A DNA stretch of 64,000 nucleotides from assembly GCA_964540795.1 (NCBI GenBank), contig CAZINX010000009.1, positions 1-64,000 of the forward strand, in the 5' to 3' direction. The stretch is from Dichotomicrobium sp964540795. Its GTDB lineage: Bacteria > Pseudomonadota > Alphaproteobacteria > Rhizobiales > Rhodomicrobiaceae. Below are positions 16,765 to 26,293 of this stretch, in pieces. Every line of letters begins with the position of its first letter. Within the stretch, counting starts at the first letter, position 1. The notes under the pieces were generated by a model, which had not been told where the DNA came from, searched no databases, and worked only from the letters and a program-made list of their open reading frames with translations. The position numbers and the translations under genes were made by a program.

Positions 16765-16779
16765 GTAACCGTTCGTAAC
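16765..16779. promoter_or_regulatory. 10-bp-spaced GTAAC direct repeats, possible response-regulator site
   Basis: GTAAC occurs at 16765-16769 and again at 16775-16779, one helical turn apart, the spacing preferred by OmpR-type dimers. It lies between the GPAGN gene and the response regulator gene, near a GGTGTC/GACACC inverted repeat around 16670. Binding is a guess from spacing and position. Confidence 0.3.
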
Positions 16780-16830
16780 AATGCGCAAGCGCGCTTGCGC
16801 GGACGCGGGACGCGGCTATTCTCGTTGGCC

Positions 16831-17553
16831 ATGAGTGAGATCAATGCCGCTTGCGTGCTTATCGTAGAGGATGATGCGGAGATCAGCCGGCTGGTTCAGG
16901 ACCTGCTGACCCGTGAGGGGTTCGATGTGCGCGCCGCGGAAAACGCGGATGAGATGAGCGAGGCGATGACCGCCGCAGCGCCCGATCTCATCATTCTCGA
17001 TCTGATGCTGCCAGGCGAAGACGGCTTGTCGATCTGCCGGCGGCTGCGCGCATCCAGCTATGTGCCTGTCCTGATGCTCACCGCCAAGAATGACGACATC
17101 GACCGCATCGTGGGCCTGGAAATGGGCGCGGACGATTATCTGGCGAAACCGTTCAACCCGCGCGAACTGCTGGCGCGGGTGCGCGCGATCCTGCGGCGCA
17201 CGCAGGGCGGCGGCGCGATTGCAACGGAGAACCGCCGCTACGGCTTCGACAGGTTCGTCATGGATGTCGATGCCCGGATGCTCCACACCGGCGACGGCGA
17301 ACATATCAGCCTGACGAGCGCGGAATTCGACCTGCTCGCCTGCTTCGTGCAGCGCCCGCGCCGCGTGCTCTCGCGCGATCAGCTCCTCGACTGGACGCGC
17401 GGGCGCGAGGCCGACCCGTTCGACCGGACCATCGACATGTCGGTCTCACGGCTGCGCAAGAAACTGCACGCCCACGCGCCGGAAGCCGACTTCATCACCA
17501 CGGTGCGCAACAATGGCTATTTGTTCGTGCCGGCCGTCCAGAAGCTCACCTGA
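16831..17553 (+). CDS. OmpR-family response regulator
   Basis: The 240-residue protein has a receiver domain with acidic pocket VEDD (residues 12-15), phosphoacceptor D57 in ILDLMLPG and conserved K106 in YLAKPF. A C-terminal winged helix follows (LTSAEFDLLACFVQRPRRVLSRDQLL; DRTIDMSVSRLRKKL). The start is set at MSEINAA, where the receiver domain begins; longer in-frame starts give only basic spacer. It overlaps the kinase gene by one base (TGATG), so the two are co-translated. Probable targets are the divergent envelope genes or the nearby efflux genes. Confidence 0.9.
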   Translation: MSEINAACVLIVEDDAEISRLVQDLLTREGFDVRAAENADEMSEAMTAAAPDLIILDLMLPGEDGLSICRRLRASSYVPVLMLTAKNDDIDRIVGLEMGADDYLAKPFNPRELLARVRAILRRTQGGGAIATENRRYGFDRFVMDVDARMLHTGDGEHISLTSAEFDLLACFVQRPRRVLSRDQLLDWTRGREADPFDRTIDMSVSRLRKKLHAHAPEADFITTVRNNGYLFVPAVQKLT

Positions 17554-18929
17554 TGCTGCGCTTCGGCCTCGTCACGCGTCTGGCGCTGATCTTAATCCTC
17601 AGCCTCATCGTGTTGCAGGTGTTCGTGGTTGCCCTGTTCTACGCCGATCGCAGCAGCGCCACCGGCCAGTCCGCAAGCTTTCCCCTGCCCGATCAGATCG
17701 CCGCAATGGTAAAGCTGCTTGAGCAGACCCCCGTCGCGGAGCGCAGCGTGATCTTGCGTGCGGTGAACACGCCGCGCTTCAGCGTGCGCGTTATCAAGCC
17801 GGCCGATAATGGCGCGCCATCGAACTGGCAGAAGTCCGAAGCTGCCGAGCGCGTACTGCGGCGCTATCTCCCAGCGCTTGGCGAGCGGCGGGTCACGGTG
17901 CTGCTGGAGCCGGTCGCGCCAAGCTGGCTGTTCCCGAACATCTTGACGTTCATCCTGCCGGGTTCCTCCGCCATCTACGTCGATATGACGACGGGCGAAA
18001 CGCTGGTGGTCGAGAGCCAGGGCATCCTCACGGTCAGCCTGTTCGGCCAGCCGCCCGGGTTCTGGGCAAGTATCCTCGGCTTCGGCATCGCGATCCTGAC
18101 GATCCTGCTGATCCGGCGCGAGGCCCGGCCGCTGCGGATGCTGGCGCGCGCGGCGGATAATATCGACCTGTCCGGCAGAGCCGCGCCGCTGCCCGAAGCG
18201 CCGCGCAGCGCACCCGAAATCCGCCGGGTCATCGCCGCCTTCAATCGCCTCCAGGGGCGGATCGCCGGGCTGATCGCCGCGCGCATGGCGATCGTTGGCG
18301 GCATTTCGCATGATCTGCGCACCTATGCCACCCGCCTGCGCCTGCGCGCCGAAGCGATCCCCGAAGAGACCGAGCGCGCCAAGGCCGTGCGCGACATCGA
18401 CGACATGATCGGGCTGCTGGACGACGCGATGCTGGCGATATCGGAGGGCACGAGCAATCACCAGGAGGAGCTTGTCGATCTGGCGGAGGTGGTCACCTAC
18501 GAGGTCGAGGACCGGCAAAGCGCGGGCGCGGCCGTAACGCTCGAGACCCGGCTGGATGGCGCGCAGCCGCTGGTGCTGGGTCATTCGCGGGGTTTGCGCC
18601 GGCTGGTCGCCAATGTGCTGGACAACGCGATCAAATATGGCGGCGAAGCGCGGGTGGAACTGAGCGCGCGCGGCCGCTGGCTTCTGGTCGTGGTGGATGA
18701 CCGCGGGCCGGGCATTCCTGCGGATCAGCGCGAGGCGGTGCTGGAGCCGTTCGTGCGGCTCGACCCCTCGCGCAACCGCGCGACCGGCGGCGCGGGGCTG
18801 GGCCTGACCATCGCGAAAAAGGTCGTGGAGACGCATCACGGCCGGTTGGTGCTGAGCGACGCGCCGAACAGCGGCGCGAGGGTCATCATCGCGCTACCGG
18901 CGTTTTCCGCCGCCTCCCACGCAACATGA
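17553..18929 (+). CDS. Sensor histidine kinase (partner of the OmpR regulator)
   Basis: The 458-residue inner-membrane kinase has spans at about residues 9-30 and 170-187 enclosing a periplasmic sensor region, and then a HAMP segment. The dimerisation helix has H253 in GGISHDLRTYATRL. The ATP-binding domain has an N box (VANVLDNAIKYG), G1 (VVDDRGPGIP) and G2 (GGAGLGLTIAKKV). It resembles EnvZ-like kinases. It ends 4 bp before the convergent RND permease stop. The signal is unknown; a periplasmic envelope stress is plausible given the neighbours. Confidence 0.9.
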   Translation: MLRFGLVTRLALILILSLIVLQVFVVALFYADRSSATGQSASFPLPDQIAAMVKLLEQTPVAERSVILRAVNTPRFSVRVIKPADNGAPSNWQKSEAAERVLRRYLPALGERRVTVLLEPVAPSWLFPNILTFILPGSSAIYVDMTTGETLVVESQGILTVSLFGQPPGFWASILGFGIAILTILLIRREARPLRMLARAADNIDLSGRAAPLPEAPRSAPEIRRVIAAFNRLQGRIAGLIAARMAIVGGISHDLRTYATRLRLRAEAIPEETERAKAVRDIDDMIGLLDDAMLAISEGTSNHQEELVDLAEVVTYEVEDRQSAGAAVTLETRLDGAQPLVLGHSRGLRRLVANVLDNAIKYGGEARVELSARGRWLLVVVDDRGPGIPADQREAVLEPFVRLDPSRNRATGGAGLGLTIAKKVVETHHGRLVLSDAPNSGARVIIALPAFSAASHAT

Positions 18930-18932
18930 CGC

Positions 18933-21900
18933 CTATCGCGCCTCGGCCAGTTGGCCCGCTTGCCGTGTTGCCTGCGGTTCGGACGACGACTTGCGCCGCA
19001 GCAGCACGAACATCGGCGGCGTGAAGTAGAACGACACCACGCTTGAAAGCAGCACTCCGCCCGCGATCGCCATTGCGAAGGGCGGCCAGAACCCTCCGCC
19101 TTCGAGGATCAGCGGCAGGAAGCCGCCGAACGTCGTGATCGTGGTGGACATGATGTGCCGGCTCTGCGCCTGCACGATGTCGCGGATTTCCGCGAGATCG
19201 CCGGCCATCGCGGCGGGCGATTGCTGCAGCGCCGTCAGGATGATGATCGCGGCGTTGATCGACACGCCGATCGAGCCGATGACGCCGATCACCGCCTGAA
19301 TGCCGAACGGGTACTGGAACGCCGCCAGCGCCAGCAGGCTCAGCCCGATCGACAGCCCCGCGACCATCAGTGTGATGCCGGTCAGCCTGAACGAGTTGAA
19401 GGTCAGCACGATTGCGGCGATGGTTAACGCGACGATCACACCGAGCTGCGCCAACAGGTTCGAAAGCGTTTCGTTGCGCGCATCCGAGTCGCCGCCGACC
19501 TCCAGCCGGTAGCCGTGCGGCAGCTCGAAATCACTCTGCTCGACGCTGGCGAGTACCTTTTGCAGCGCCTCTTCGGGCAGCACCTCGCGCTGAACGAAGC
19601 CCTGCACCGTGTTGATGCGCTCGCCATTGCGCCGGTAGATCGGCGTTTGCGCGGGCACAACCTCGACCTCGCCAAGCGCAGTCAGCGGGATGCCGGGATA
19701 GTCGCCCTGTAGCGCGGCCTGTCGCGCGCCCGGTCCGGTGATGTCCAGCGTGCGCAGGGCCGAGGCGCGTTCGCGCACATCCTCGCCGGTGCGCACGCGC
19801 ACGGGCAACTCCTCCGTGCCCTCGATCAGCGAGCCGCCCGTCGCGCCGTCCAGCGTCGCCGATAGCTGGCGCGCGACCGCCTTGAAGTCGAGGCCAGCCA
19901 GCCGGACCTTCTCCTCGCTGAGATTGACGATCAGCTTTAGTTCGCCCGGCTCCAGCTGCGTGCGCGCCTGCTTGATCTCCGGCTCCTGCGACATGATCAG
20001 CCGCAACTCATCGCCAAGCGCGCGGAGCGTCTCAAGGTTTGGGCCGACGAGCCGCAGCTCGACCGGCGCGTTCACTGGCGGCCCCTGCACAAGCCCGCGC
20101 ACCACAATGCGCGCTTCAGGATAAGCGCGGTCAAGCTCCCGCTGCAGATCGGGCAGGAGCCGCTCGGTCGCCTCCGGCGAACGGGTCGTGACCAGCGCCT
20201 CGGCAAAGCTGGGCGTCTGATCCTGGTCGGTGATCATGTTGTAGTAAAACGCCGGCGCGCTTTCGCCCACGACCCATTGCACCGCCATGATCTCGTCTTT
20301 CGCACGCACCGTCTCGCCAGTCTCGCGGGCCAGCGCCGCTGTGCTGTCGATCGATGTGCCGCTCGGCAGCTTCACCTGGATGTAGAGCTGGTCGCGGTCG
20401 ACGCCGGGGAAGAACTGCGCTTTCAGTGTCGGGAACGCGCCGAACCCGATCACCGGCAGGATCAGCGCGGCCATGATCGACAGGCGGGGGTGGCGCAGCG
20501 CCAGCGCAAGCGAGCCGCCGAAGGCGCGGCCTAACAGGCTTGTGCGCGCGGCCTTGTTCGGACCGCCGCCCGCCAGCAGCCAGCCCGCCATCGCCGGGGT
20601 CAGCGTCAGCGCCAGCGCGAGGGACGACAGCAGCATGACGATCACAGCGATGGCGATGGAGCCGACGAAATCGCCCGCCGGACCGGGCAAAAGCGCCATC
20701 GGCATGAATGCCAGCGCGGTGGTGATGGTCGAGGATAGCAGCGGCGCGGCCAGCCGGTCGACGGACTCGCGCACAGCCTGCAGCCTGGCCACGCCCGCGC
20801 GCAGCCGCCGTCCGATGGCATCAGTCATCACGATTGCAGCATCGACCAGCAGGCCGAGCGAGACGACCAGCCCTGTCACGGACATCTGGTGGATGGGAAT
20901 GCCAAGCGCGTTCAGCACGGGCAGCGCGATCAGGCTCGCCAGCGGCAGCACGGCCGCCACGACGATGGCCGCGCGCCAGCCCAGCGTAATCAGCAGCACG
21001 CCGACCACCAGCGCCACGCCGATCAGCAGGTTCTGCGCCACAGCTGCGAGCCGCTCTTGCGTGTATTCGCTCTGGTCGAACAGCAGTTCGAGGCTCAGGC
21101 CAGCCGGCAGTTCGGCGCGGAATTCGTCAAGCTTTTTGCGGAGGTTAGCGGCCCAAAGATCGACGCGCCGGCCCGTCTCCATGCGCGGGGCGATCAGAAT
21201 CGCGCGCTCGCCGCCGGCAAACGCGACGCTCTCCGGCGGCGTCTTCACCTGCTTGATGACCTCGGCGACATCCGCCACCCGCACGATCTGGCCATCCGCG
21301 CTCTCTGCGACCGGCACGCGCCGGATGCGCTGAAGCGAGCGGATTTCGCCTTCCACCTCGATCAGCAGTTCGGTGTCGCCGCGCAGCTGGCCCGCCTCGA
21401 CCTTGGAATCCGCCTGCGCGATGGCGCGGGAAACGTCCTCGGCGCTCAGACCCAGCGAGGCCAGCTTGCGCCGGTCGATGCGCACGAGGATTTCCTCCTC
21501 GGGGAGGCCGTAGAGCCGCACCAACTCTGTGCCGGTCTGCGCGCGCAGCCCTTCCTGCAGCGAGAGCGCGTAGCGGCGCGTGACCGCTTCCGCGCCGTCC
21601 CACCGCTCCGGCACCAGCGCGGCGATGGCGGTAAATGCGCCGGTGCGGTCGTTATCGAATTCAGGGTCGGGCACGCCGTCGGGCAGGTTCATCGCGGCAT
21701 CGTCCAGCGCGTCGCGGATTTCCGACCAGGTCTGCTCGATTTCGGTTTCGGTGATGAATTCCGACAGCTCGACCTGAATCACGGAGATGCCAGCGCGGGA
21801 GGTCGAGGTGATCTCGTCGATCTCCGCGATTTGCTCCAGCTCGTCCTCGATCTTCTCGGTCACGAGCGCCTCGACGCGCGCCGGGTCCGCGCCGGGGAAC

Positions 21901-22043
21901 GGCGTGACCACCGTTGCGAACAGGTTAGTGATCGTCGGGTCTTCCTGCCGCGCGATGGTGAAGTAGGCAGAGAGCCCAGCGGCAAGGATCAGCAGGACAG
22001 CCAGCGCGAACAGGCGCGGGTTCTGGTAAAACGCGGCTTTCAT
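18933..22043 (-). CDS. RND-family efflux permease, second system
   Basis: At 1036 residues with two repeats of one plus five spans and two large periplasmic loops, this is a complete RND pump. The span-4 proton-relay region reads VSLGLLVDAAIVMTDAIGRR. It is only distantly similar to the permease at 6578, so the two are separate lineages rather than a recent duplication. It follows its adaptor gene by 12 bp in one operon. A divergent TetR gene with palindromic operators makes it an inducible exporter. No outer-membrane channel gene is adjacent. Confidence 0.92.
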   Translation of the reverse strand: MKAAFYQNPRLFALAVLLILAAGLSAYFTIARQEDPTITNLFATVVTPFPGADPARVEALVTEKIEDELEQIAEIDEITSTSRAGISVIQVELSEFITETEIEQTWSEIRDALDDAAMNLPDGVPDPEFDNDRTGAFTAIAALVPERWDGAEAVTRRYALSLQEGLRAQTGTELVRLYGLPEEEILVRIDRRKLASLGLSAEDVSRAIAQADSKVEAGQLRGDTELLIEVEGEIRSLQRIRRVPVAESADGQIVRVADVAEVIKQVKTPPESVAFAGGERAILIAPRMETGRRVDLWAANLRKKLDEFRAELPAGLSLELLFDQSEYTQERLAAVAQNLLIGVALVVGVLLITLGWRAAIVVAAVLPLASLIALPVLNALGIPIHQMSVTGLVVSLGLLVDAAIVMTDAIGRRLRAGVARLQAVRESVDRLAAPLLSSTITTALAFMPMALLPGPAGDFVGSIAIAVIVMLLSSLALALTLTPAMAGWLLAGGGPNKAARTSLLGRAFGGSLALALRHPRLSIMAALILPVIGFGAFPTLKAQFFPGVDRDQLYIQVKLPSGTSIDSTAALARETGETVRAKDEIMAVQWVVGESAPAFYYNMITDQDQTPSFAEALVTTRSPEATERLLPDLQRELDRAYPEARIVVRGLVQGPPVNAPVELRLVGPNLETLRALGDELRLIMSQEPEIKQARTQLEPGELKLIVNLSEEKVRLAGLDFKAVARQLSATLDGATGGSLIEGTEELPVRVRTGEDVRERASALRTLDITGPGARQAALQGDYPGIPLTALGEVEVVPAQTPIYRRNGERINTVQGFVQREVLPEEALQKVLASVEQSDFELPHGYRLEVGGDSDARNETLSNLLAQLGVIVALTIAAIVLTFNSFRLTGITLMVAGLSIGLSLLALAAFQYPFGIQAVIGVIGSIGVSINAAIIILTALQQSPAAMAGDLAEIRDIVQAQSRHIMSTTITTFGGFLPLILEGGGFWPPFAMAIAGGVLLSSVVSFYFTPPMFVLLRRKSSSEPQATRQAGQLAEAR

Positions 22044-22055
22044 CGCTGGCTCCGC

Positions 22056-23216
22056 TTAGTTTCCGGCGATCTTTTCGGACAGGATGACGCGCTGGCCCGG
22101 AACCACGCGGTTGGCGCCGTCGCGCAGGATCTGCTCGCCGTCTGCAAACAGTCCTCGCACGAAAGCGCGACCGTCGCGGGTGTGCACAACCTCCACGGCG
22201 CGGCGCTGGACGATCAGCTCGTCGCCGTTGTCCTGGACGCGGTAGACCGACCACAGCCCGCGCCGGTCTTCCACCAGCGCGGTGAGCGGCAACCATGCGC
22301 CCGCCTGCGGGATAGTGCGTGTGCGGATCAGTTCGATCACTTCGCCCAGCGGCGCGCCGGGGTCATCGACGGCGAACAACGCCGTGACGGTGCGCGTGCC
22401 GGTCTGGATGTCGGGGCGCTTGGCGATCAGCTGACCCCGCAGTTCGCGTTCGCCGACCGCAAGCGGATAGCCGCCGCCGATGGTCAGTTGCTGCGCCACG
22501 TCCGCCGTCACGCCGATCCGCGCGTGAATGCGCGATGTCTCCGCCAGGTCGAGCACGGGCGCGCCGGCCTGCACGACCCCGCCCTCGTCAACGTGCCGCG
22601 CGGTGGCTGTTCCGGCGAAGGGCGCTTTCAGCACAGACTTCTCAAGGTCGATGTCGATCGCCTCGATCTGCGCGGAAATCCGCTCGATCGCCGCGTTCAA
22701 CTCGTCAACGGCAAAGCGTGCTTCGTCAAAGCGCTGTTCGCTTTGCCAGCCCTGGCGCGAGAGCGTTGACTGGCGGTCCAGCGTGCGCTGCGCCAAACCC
22801 AGTTGCGCCTCCAACTCGCGCTTGTTGGCTTCAAGGCGCTTGCGCTCGGCCCGCAGCTTCGACGGGTCGAGTTCGGCCACGGCCGCACCCTCTGGCACCG
22901 CGTCGCCCTCGTCGAAAAGGACGCGCTCCACAAGCCCGCGCCGCTCGAAGGCCAGCCGCGTCTCGCGCGCCGCCTCGATCCGCCCGGCGAAGCGTTGCTC
23001 GGCGGTATATGCATCCTGCCTGTCGAGCGTCATGGCGCGCACAGTGAGCGGCGGGTTGGCCTGCACCGGGGCCTGCGCGCCGGCGCGCAGATGCAGCAGG
23101 GCGATGCCGCCCGCCGCAATACCCACGATCACCGACGCAACAACCAGCGCCGCGACGCCGCCGCCCAGCCTGCGCCAGAAATTTCCGGGTTGTGCGGCCC
23201 CGGCTTCATCAATCAT
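22056..23216 (-). CDS. RND efflux periplasmic adaptor, second system
   Basis: The 386-residue membrane fusion protein has an N-terminal span at about residues 19-42. A lipoyl half lies near residue 105, a long coiled-coil hairpin follows (LRAERKRLEANKRELEAQL and onward), and the second lipoyl half contains VLKAPFAGTATARHVDEG. The start MIDEAG is chosen because GGAGAG precedes it; the frame upstream covers the TetR operator and cannot be coding. It supplies the periplasmic link for the pump encoded 12 bp downstream. Confidence 0.88.
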   Translation of the reverse strand: MIDEAGAAQPGNFWRRLGGGVAALVVASVIVGIAAGGIALLHLRAGAQAPVQANPPLTVRAMTLDRQDAYTAEQRFAGRIEAARETRLAFERRGLVERVLFDEGDAVPEGAAVAELDPSKLRAERKRLEANKRELEAQLGLAQRTLDRQSTLSRQGWQSEQRFDEARFAVDELNAAIERISAQIEAIDIDLEKSVLKAPFAGTATARHVDEGGVVQAGAPVLDLAETSRIHARIGVTADVAQQLTIGGGYPLAVGERELRGQLIAKRPDIQTGTRTVTALFAVDDPGAPLGEVIELIRTRTIPQAGAWLPLTALVEDRRGLWSVYRVQDNGDELIVQRRAVEVVHTRDGRAFVRGLFADGEQILRDGANRVVPGQRVILSEKIAGN

Positions 23217-23252
23217 GTTTGCTCTCCGTAAAGGATGCGCTATGTTTATTCC

Positions 23253-23292
23253 GCTAACATTATGCGCCAGAGCGTATGTTAGCGCCGCTAAC
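23253..23292. promoter_or_regulatory. Tandem palindromic TetR operator
   Basis: Three copies of the half-site GCTAAC/GTTAGC occur here. GCTAACAT (23253-23260) and ATGTTAGC (23276-23283) form a perfect 8-bp inverted repeat with a 15-bp spacer. GTTAGC-GCC-GCTAAC (23278-23292) forms a second, overlapping perfect 6-3-6 repeat. The site lies in the 137-bp gap between the divergent efflux operon and the TetR gene, so a bound dimer could silence both promoters. Confidence 0.75.
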
Positions 23293-23353
23293 TTTTCAAC
23301 AATAAACTTGGGCGCCAACCGACAACGACAAGAAAACAAATGGAATCAGCGGG

Positions 23354-23992
23354 ATGGAGGATAACGAGCCGGAGGATGGCCAGGCGCTGGGCAAGCGCAA
23401 GAGCTACCATCACGGACAGTTGAAAGAGACGCTGATCGCCGCCGCGACCCAGCTTGTCGAGGAAAAGGGGCCGGACAATTTCAGCCTGGCGGATGCCTGC
23501 CGCCTTGCCGGCGTCTCGACCGCCGCGCCTTATCGCCACTTCCGGGACCGCAACGAGTTGCTGGCCGAGGTGGTCAATCGCGGCTTTCACGGACTGGCCG
23601 AGGCGAACCGCGAGGCGGTGATGCGCGCGGGCGAAGGCACGCTGGATGGCATCATCGAGATGGGCAAATCTTACGTCGGCTTCGCGGCTCGCCAGCCCGG
23701 CGTGTTCCGCATGATGTTCGGGCAGAACACGCAGGTGAAGCAGGTCGAAGGCGTGCTGGAAACGGGGCTGGACTGCTTCGGCGGGCTGATCCGTCAGGTC
23801 GAACTCTACTGTGCGGCGCAGGGGCGCGACGACGACGCGCGCGCGGTCGCCCTGCGGCTATGGACCTTCGTGCACGGCGCGGCCTCGCTGCTGATCGACG
23901 AAGACTACGCGCATGTCGCGCCGGGCATGGATGTCGACACGCTCATCGCGGCGGCGACACCCCGCCTGCTGAGCGACAACCAGCGCGTATAG
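23354..23992 (+). CDS. TetR/AcrR-family repressor with WHG-type C-terminal domain
   Basis: The 212-residue regulator has an N-terminal TetR DNA-binding domain (LIAAATQLVEEKGPDNFSLADACRLAGVSTAAPYRHFRDRNELL). Its ligand domain contains the tryptophan-histidine-glycine region WTFVHGAA near residue 175, as in the WHG subfamily. It is divergent from the HlyD-RND operon and almost certainly represses it and itself through the GCTAAC palindromes. The lysine/arginine-rich KRKSYHHGQLKETL segment just before the helix-turn-helix is typical of this group. The inducing ligand is unknown. Confidence 0.87.
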   Translation: MEDNEPEDGQALGKRKSYHHGQLKETLIAAATQLVEEKGPDNFSLADACRLAGVSTAAPYRHFRDRNELLAEVVNRGFHGLAEANREAVMRAGEGTLDGIIEMGKSYVGFAARQPGVFRMMFGQNTQVKQVEGVLETGLDCFGGLIRQVELYCAAQGRDDDARAVALRLWTFVHGAASLLIDEDYAHVAPGMDVDTLIAAATPRLLSDNQRV

Positions 23993-23996
23993 AAGG

Positions 23997-24923
23997 TCAC
24001 AAGCCCGGAAAGTCGGCGTAAATCGCCGCGTGATCGCTCGCATGGGGCCGCTTGGCGCGCACAGCCTCGAAGCGGGGACCGCGTGCGGCGGCTGCGTCGG
24101 GGTCCATGCCGGCCCGGAAGATCGCCGGACGCACATCGGGAAACGCGCGCGCCAGCGCTGGCGAGGCCAGCATCGCGTCGGGGTGCGAGCGCATCCGCGT
24201 TTCAGGGTCGCGGAACGTCCAGTCTGCCCCCTTCTCCAACCGCGTCATGAGGTCCACCGCGAAGCCTTGCGTCAGCGGCCGGATCGCGGATTCGGGCGAG
24301 TCGGCGTCGCGCGCAAATTCGTTCAGATCGCCCGCGATCATCCACCAGGCCTCGGCCGGGCTGGCAAAGCGCGCCTCGATGATGCGCCGGACCCCGCGCG
24401 CCTCGGCCTGACGCACGGCCCAGGCTTTGTCCGGGTCGGGATAAGGCGCCTTGAAGTGGCAGATGAACAGCGTCAGCGCGCCCAGATCGACCTCCAGACA
24501 GTCGCGGCGGAACAGCGGCCCGCCCCGCAGCCTTTCAGGCACTTCTGAAAGGCCAAGATCATCGGCCGTCAGCTGCGCATGGCTCGCGACCGTCACGGGC
24601 CGGCGGGACATCACCGCAACGTCCCGCCCATGCCCGTCGTTGCCCGGCAGGCAATGCCGGTAGGGATAAGGGGCCGCGCCGCTCGGCAGCAGGAACGCGT
24701 CGTGAAAATGATCGAGCGTGGCCTGATTGAACACCTCTTGCAGCGCGATCACGTCCGCGCCGAGCGCCCTGATCACCTCGGCGGTAAGCCGCCTGTCGAT
24801 CAGATCGAGCGCCGCATCGTCTTGGTCGCCGCTCTCGTGGGCATCCCGCGCGCCGTCAAGCTGAGGCCCGTCCCGCCCCTGCCGCAGCCGCATGTTCTGC
24901 ACGTTGAATGTCGCAATGCGCAT
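23997..24923 (-). CDS. Endonuclease/exonuclease/phosphatase-family hydrolase
   Basis: The 308-residue protein has the full metal-dependent phosphodiesterase signature: ATFNVQN (Asn), IALQEVF (Mg-binding Glu near residue 64), FICHFKAP (His), AGDLNEF (Asp-x-Asn) and the terminal SDHAAIYADF (Asp-His pair). No signal peptide is visible, so it probably acts in the cytoplasm. Family members cleave nucleic acids, inositol phosphates or phospholipid head groups, and the substrate here is not predictable. It ends 5 bp from the convergent TetR gene. Confidence 0.8.
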   Translation of the reverse strand: MRIATFNVQNMRLRQGRDGPQLDGARDAHESGDQDDAALDLIDRRLTAEVIRALGADVIALQEVFNQATLDHFHDAFLLPSGAAPYPYRHCLPGNDGHGRDVAVMSRRPVTVASHAQLTADDLGLSEVPERLRGGPLFRRDCLEVDLGALTLFICHFKAPYPDPDKAWAVRQAEARGVRRIIEARFASPAEAWWMIAGDLNEFARDADSPESAIRPLTQGFAVDLMTRLEKGADWTFRDPETRMRSHPDAMLASPALARAFPDVRPAIFRAGMDPDAAAARGPRFEAVRAKRPHASDHAAIYADFPGL

Positions 24924-24981
24924 GGTCGGTGTTTCGCAGCCTCACTGCCGGCAACCATGAAATCCCGTCTCGCTCGTGCCG

Positions 24982-25140
24982 CGACAAAGACGCTTGATCC
25001 CCTCTTGCAACACGCTCGCGATCAAGTATCTGCATCTGCAACCCACGAGAAACACGATTTGCTCGTGCATCTGCGACGCTTTCATTCGCTCGCGGATTTG
25101 CTGCCCGCTTGAGCCAATGAATGCATCGACGCACTGACGG
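24982..25140 (+). repeat. Structured intergenic repeat, copy B
   Basis: This segment aligns with 9857-10015. The paired regions are CTTGATC (24993-24999) with GATCAAG (25020-25026), CACGAG (25044-25049) with CTCGTG (25062-25067), and GACGCTTTCATT (25075-25086) with AATGAATGCATC (25116-25127). The sequences have drifted from copy A while the pairing persists. It lies between the divergent phosphodiesterase-fold and isoaspartyl peptidase genes. The remainder of 24924-25357 shows nothing else. Confidence 0.65.
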
Positions 25141-25357
25141 ACACATAGACGTCTTCAACCCCAGGGCGCAAGCGCGGCGGGCGGTCTGACCCATGGTTTG
25201 CGCGCGCCCGCCAGGAGAGATCGACATGCCGGCATCCAGCGGGGAGGAAACGGGCGGGACGGCCTCGATCGCTTGCAGACCCGACGGTCTGGAATGCCTC
25301 ATGAGCCGCTCATTCCAAGAATAACCTTTCTGTATTGCGCGGGCAGTTTCCCGACGG

Positions 25358-26290
25358 ATGATCCCGATGTCGCACTATGCCTTGGCTATTCACGGCGGGG
25401 CCGGCACCATAAGACGCGCGCGGCTCACGCCTGAGCGCGCCGAACAATATCATGCCGCGCTGCGCGAAATCCTGCGTCGCGGCGAGGCCGTGCTGGCGCG
25501 GGGCGGCCGGGCGATCGACGCTGTCACCGAGGCCGTGTGCGCGCTGGAGGATGATCCTCTGTTCAATGCGGGCAGGGGCGCGGTTTTCACCTCGGCGGGC
25601 GCGCAGGAAATGGACGCCGCCGTCATGGATGGGCGCGACCGGCAAGCCGGCGCCGTTGCGAGCATCTTCGGCCCGCGCAATCCGGTGCGCGTCGCCCGCG
25701 CCGTGATGGAGACGACCGAGCATGTGATGCTGGGCGGGGAGGGCGCGCTGCGGCTGGCCCGCGAGGCCGGCCTGCCATTCGCAGAAGCCGATTACTTCTT
25801 CACCGAGGCCCGCTGGAACGCGCTCCAGCACACGCTGGAGCGTCGCGCGCGCGGCGAGACCGAGGAGGACCCGGCGCGCAGGCATGGCACGGTGGGCGCG
25901 GTTGCCCGCGACCGGCATGGCGATCTGGCCGCCGCGACATCCACGGGCGGATTGACGGGCAAGCGCCCCGGCCGCGTGGGCGATACGCCGATCATCGGCG
26001 CGGGGACGTTCGCGGACAACGCGACCTGCGCGGTGTCGGCCACGGGCGACGGCGAAGCTTTCATCCGCTGGTGCGTCGGGCACGAAATCGATGCGCGGAT
26101 GCGGCTCGCGGGCCAGTCCCTCGACGAGGCTGCGGCCGGCGTCATCGCGGATCTCGGGCGGCAAGGCGGGTCGGGCGGCGTGATCGCCGTGGACCGCGCC
26201 GGCCGGATCGCGATGCCTTTCAACGCCGAGGGCATGTACCGGGCCGGAATTGTCGAGGGCAGCGAAGCGTTCACCGGCATCTATCGGTGA
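25358..26290 (+). CDS. iaaA: Isoaspartyl peptidase / plant-type L-asparaginase (Ntn hydrolase)
   Basis: The 310-residue precursor is expected to cleave itself before T178 in ARRHGTVGAVARD, exposing the N-terminal threonine nucleophile. Other landmarks are the N-terminal LAIHGGAGTI, DPLFNAGRGAVF and the beta-subunit TSTGGLTGKRPGRVGDTPIIGAGTFAD. It removes isoaspartyl residues from dipeptides and can hydrolyse asparagine. A second in-frame ATG at 25367 (MSHYALA) is an equally good start. A terminator follows directly. It is convergent with the dmdA-like gene and appears to be monocistronic. Confidence 0.88.
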   Translation: MIPMSHYALAIHGGAGTIRRARLTPERAEQYHAALREILRRGEAVLARGGRAIDAVTEAVCALEDDPLFNAGRGAVFTSAGAQEMDAAVMDGRDRQAGAVASIFGPRNPVRVARAVMETTEHVMLGGEGALRLAREAGLPFAEADYFFTEARWNALQHTLERRARGETEEDPARRHGTVGAVARDRHGDLAAATSTGGLTGKRPGRVGDTPIIGAGTFADNATCAVSATGDGEAFIRWCVGHEIDARMRLAGQSLDEAAAGVIADLGRQGGSGGVIAVDRAGRIAMPFNAEGMYRAGIVEGSEAFTGIYR

Positions 26291-26293
26291 TCC

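Noticed and set aside
17592..18839. 415-codon minus-strand frame opposite the histidine kinase
   Set aside because: The kinase on the other strand has H, N, G1 and G2 boxes. The antisense product shows no family features.
20889..22769. 626-codon plus-strand frame across the second RND operon
   Set aside because: It spans two well-defined minus-strand genes and their junction, and its composition is that of an antisense shadow.
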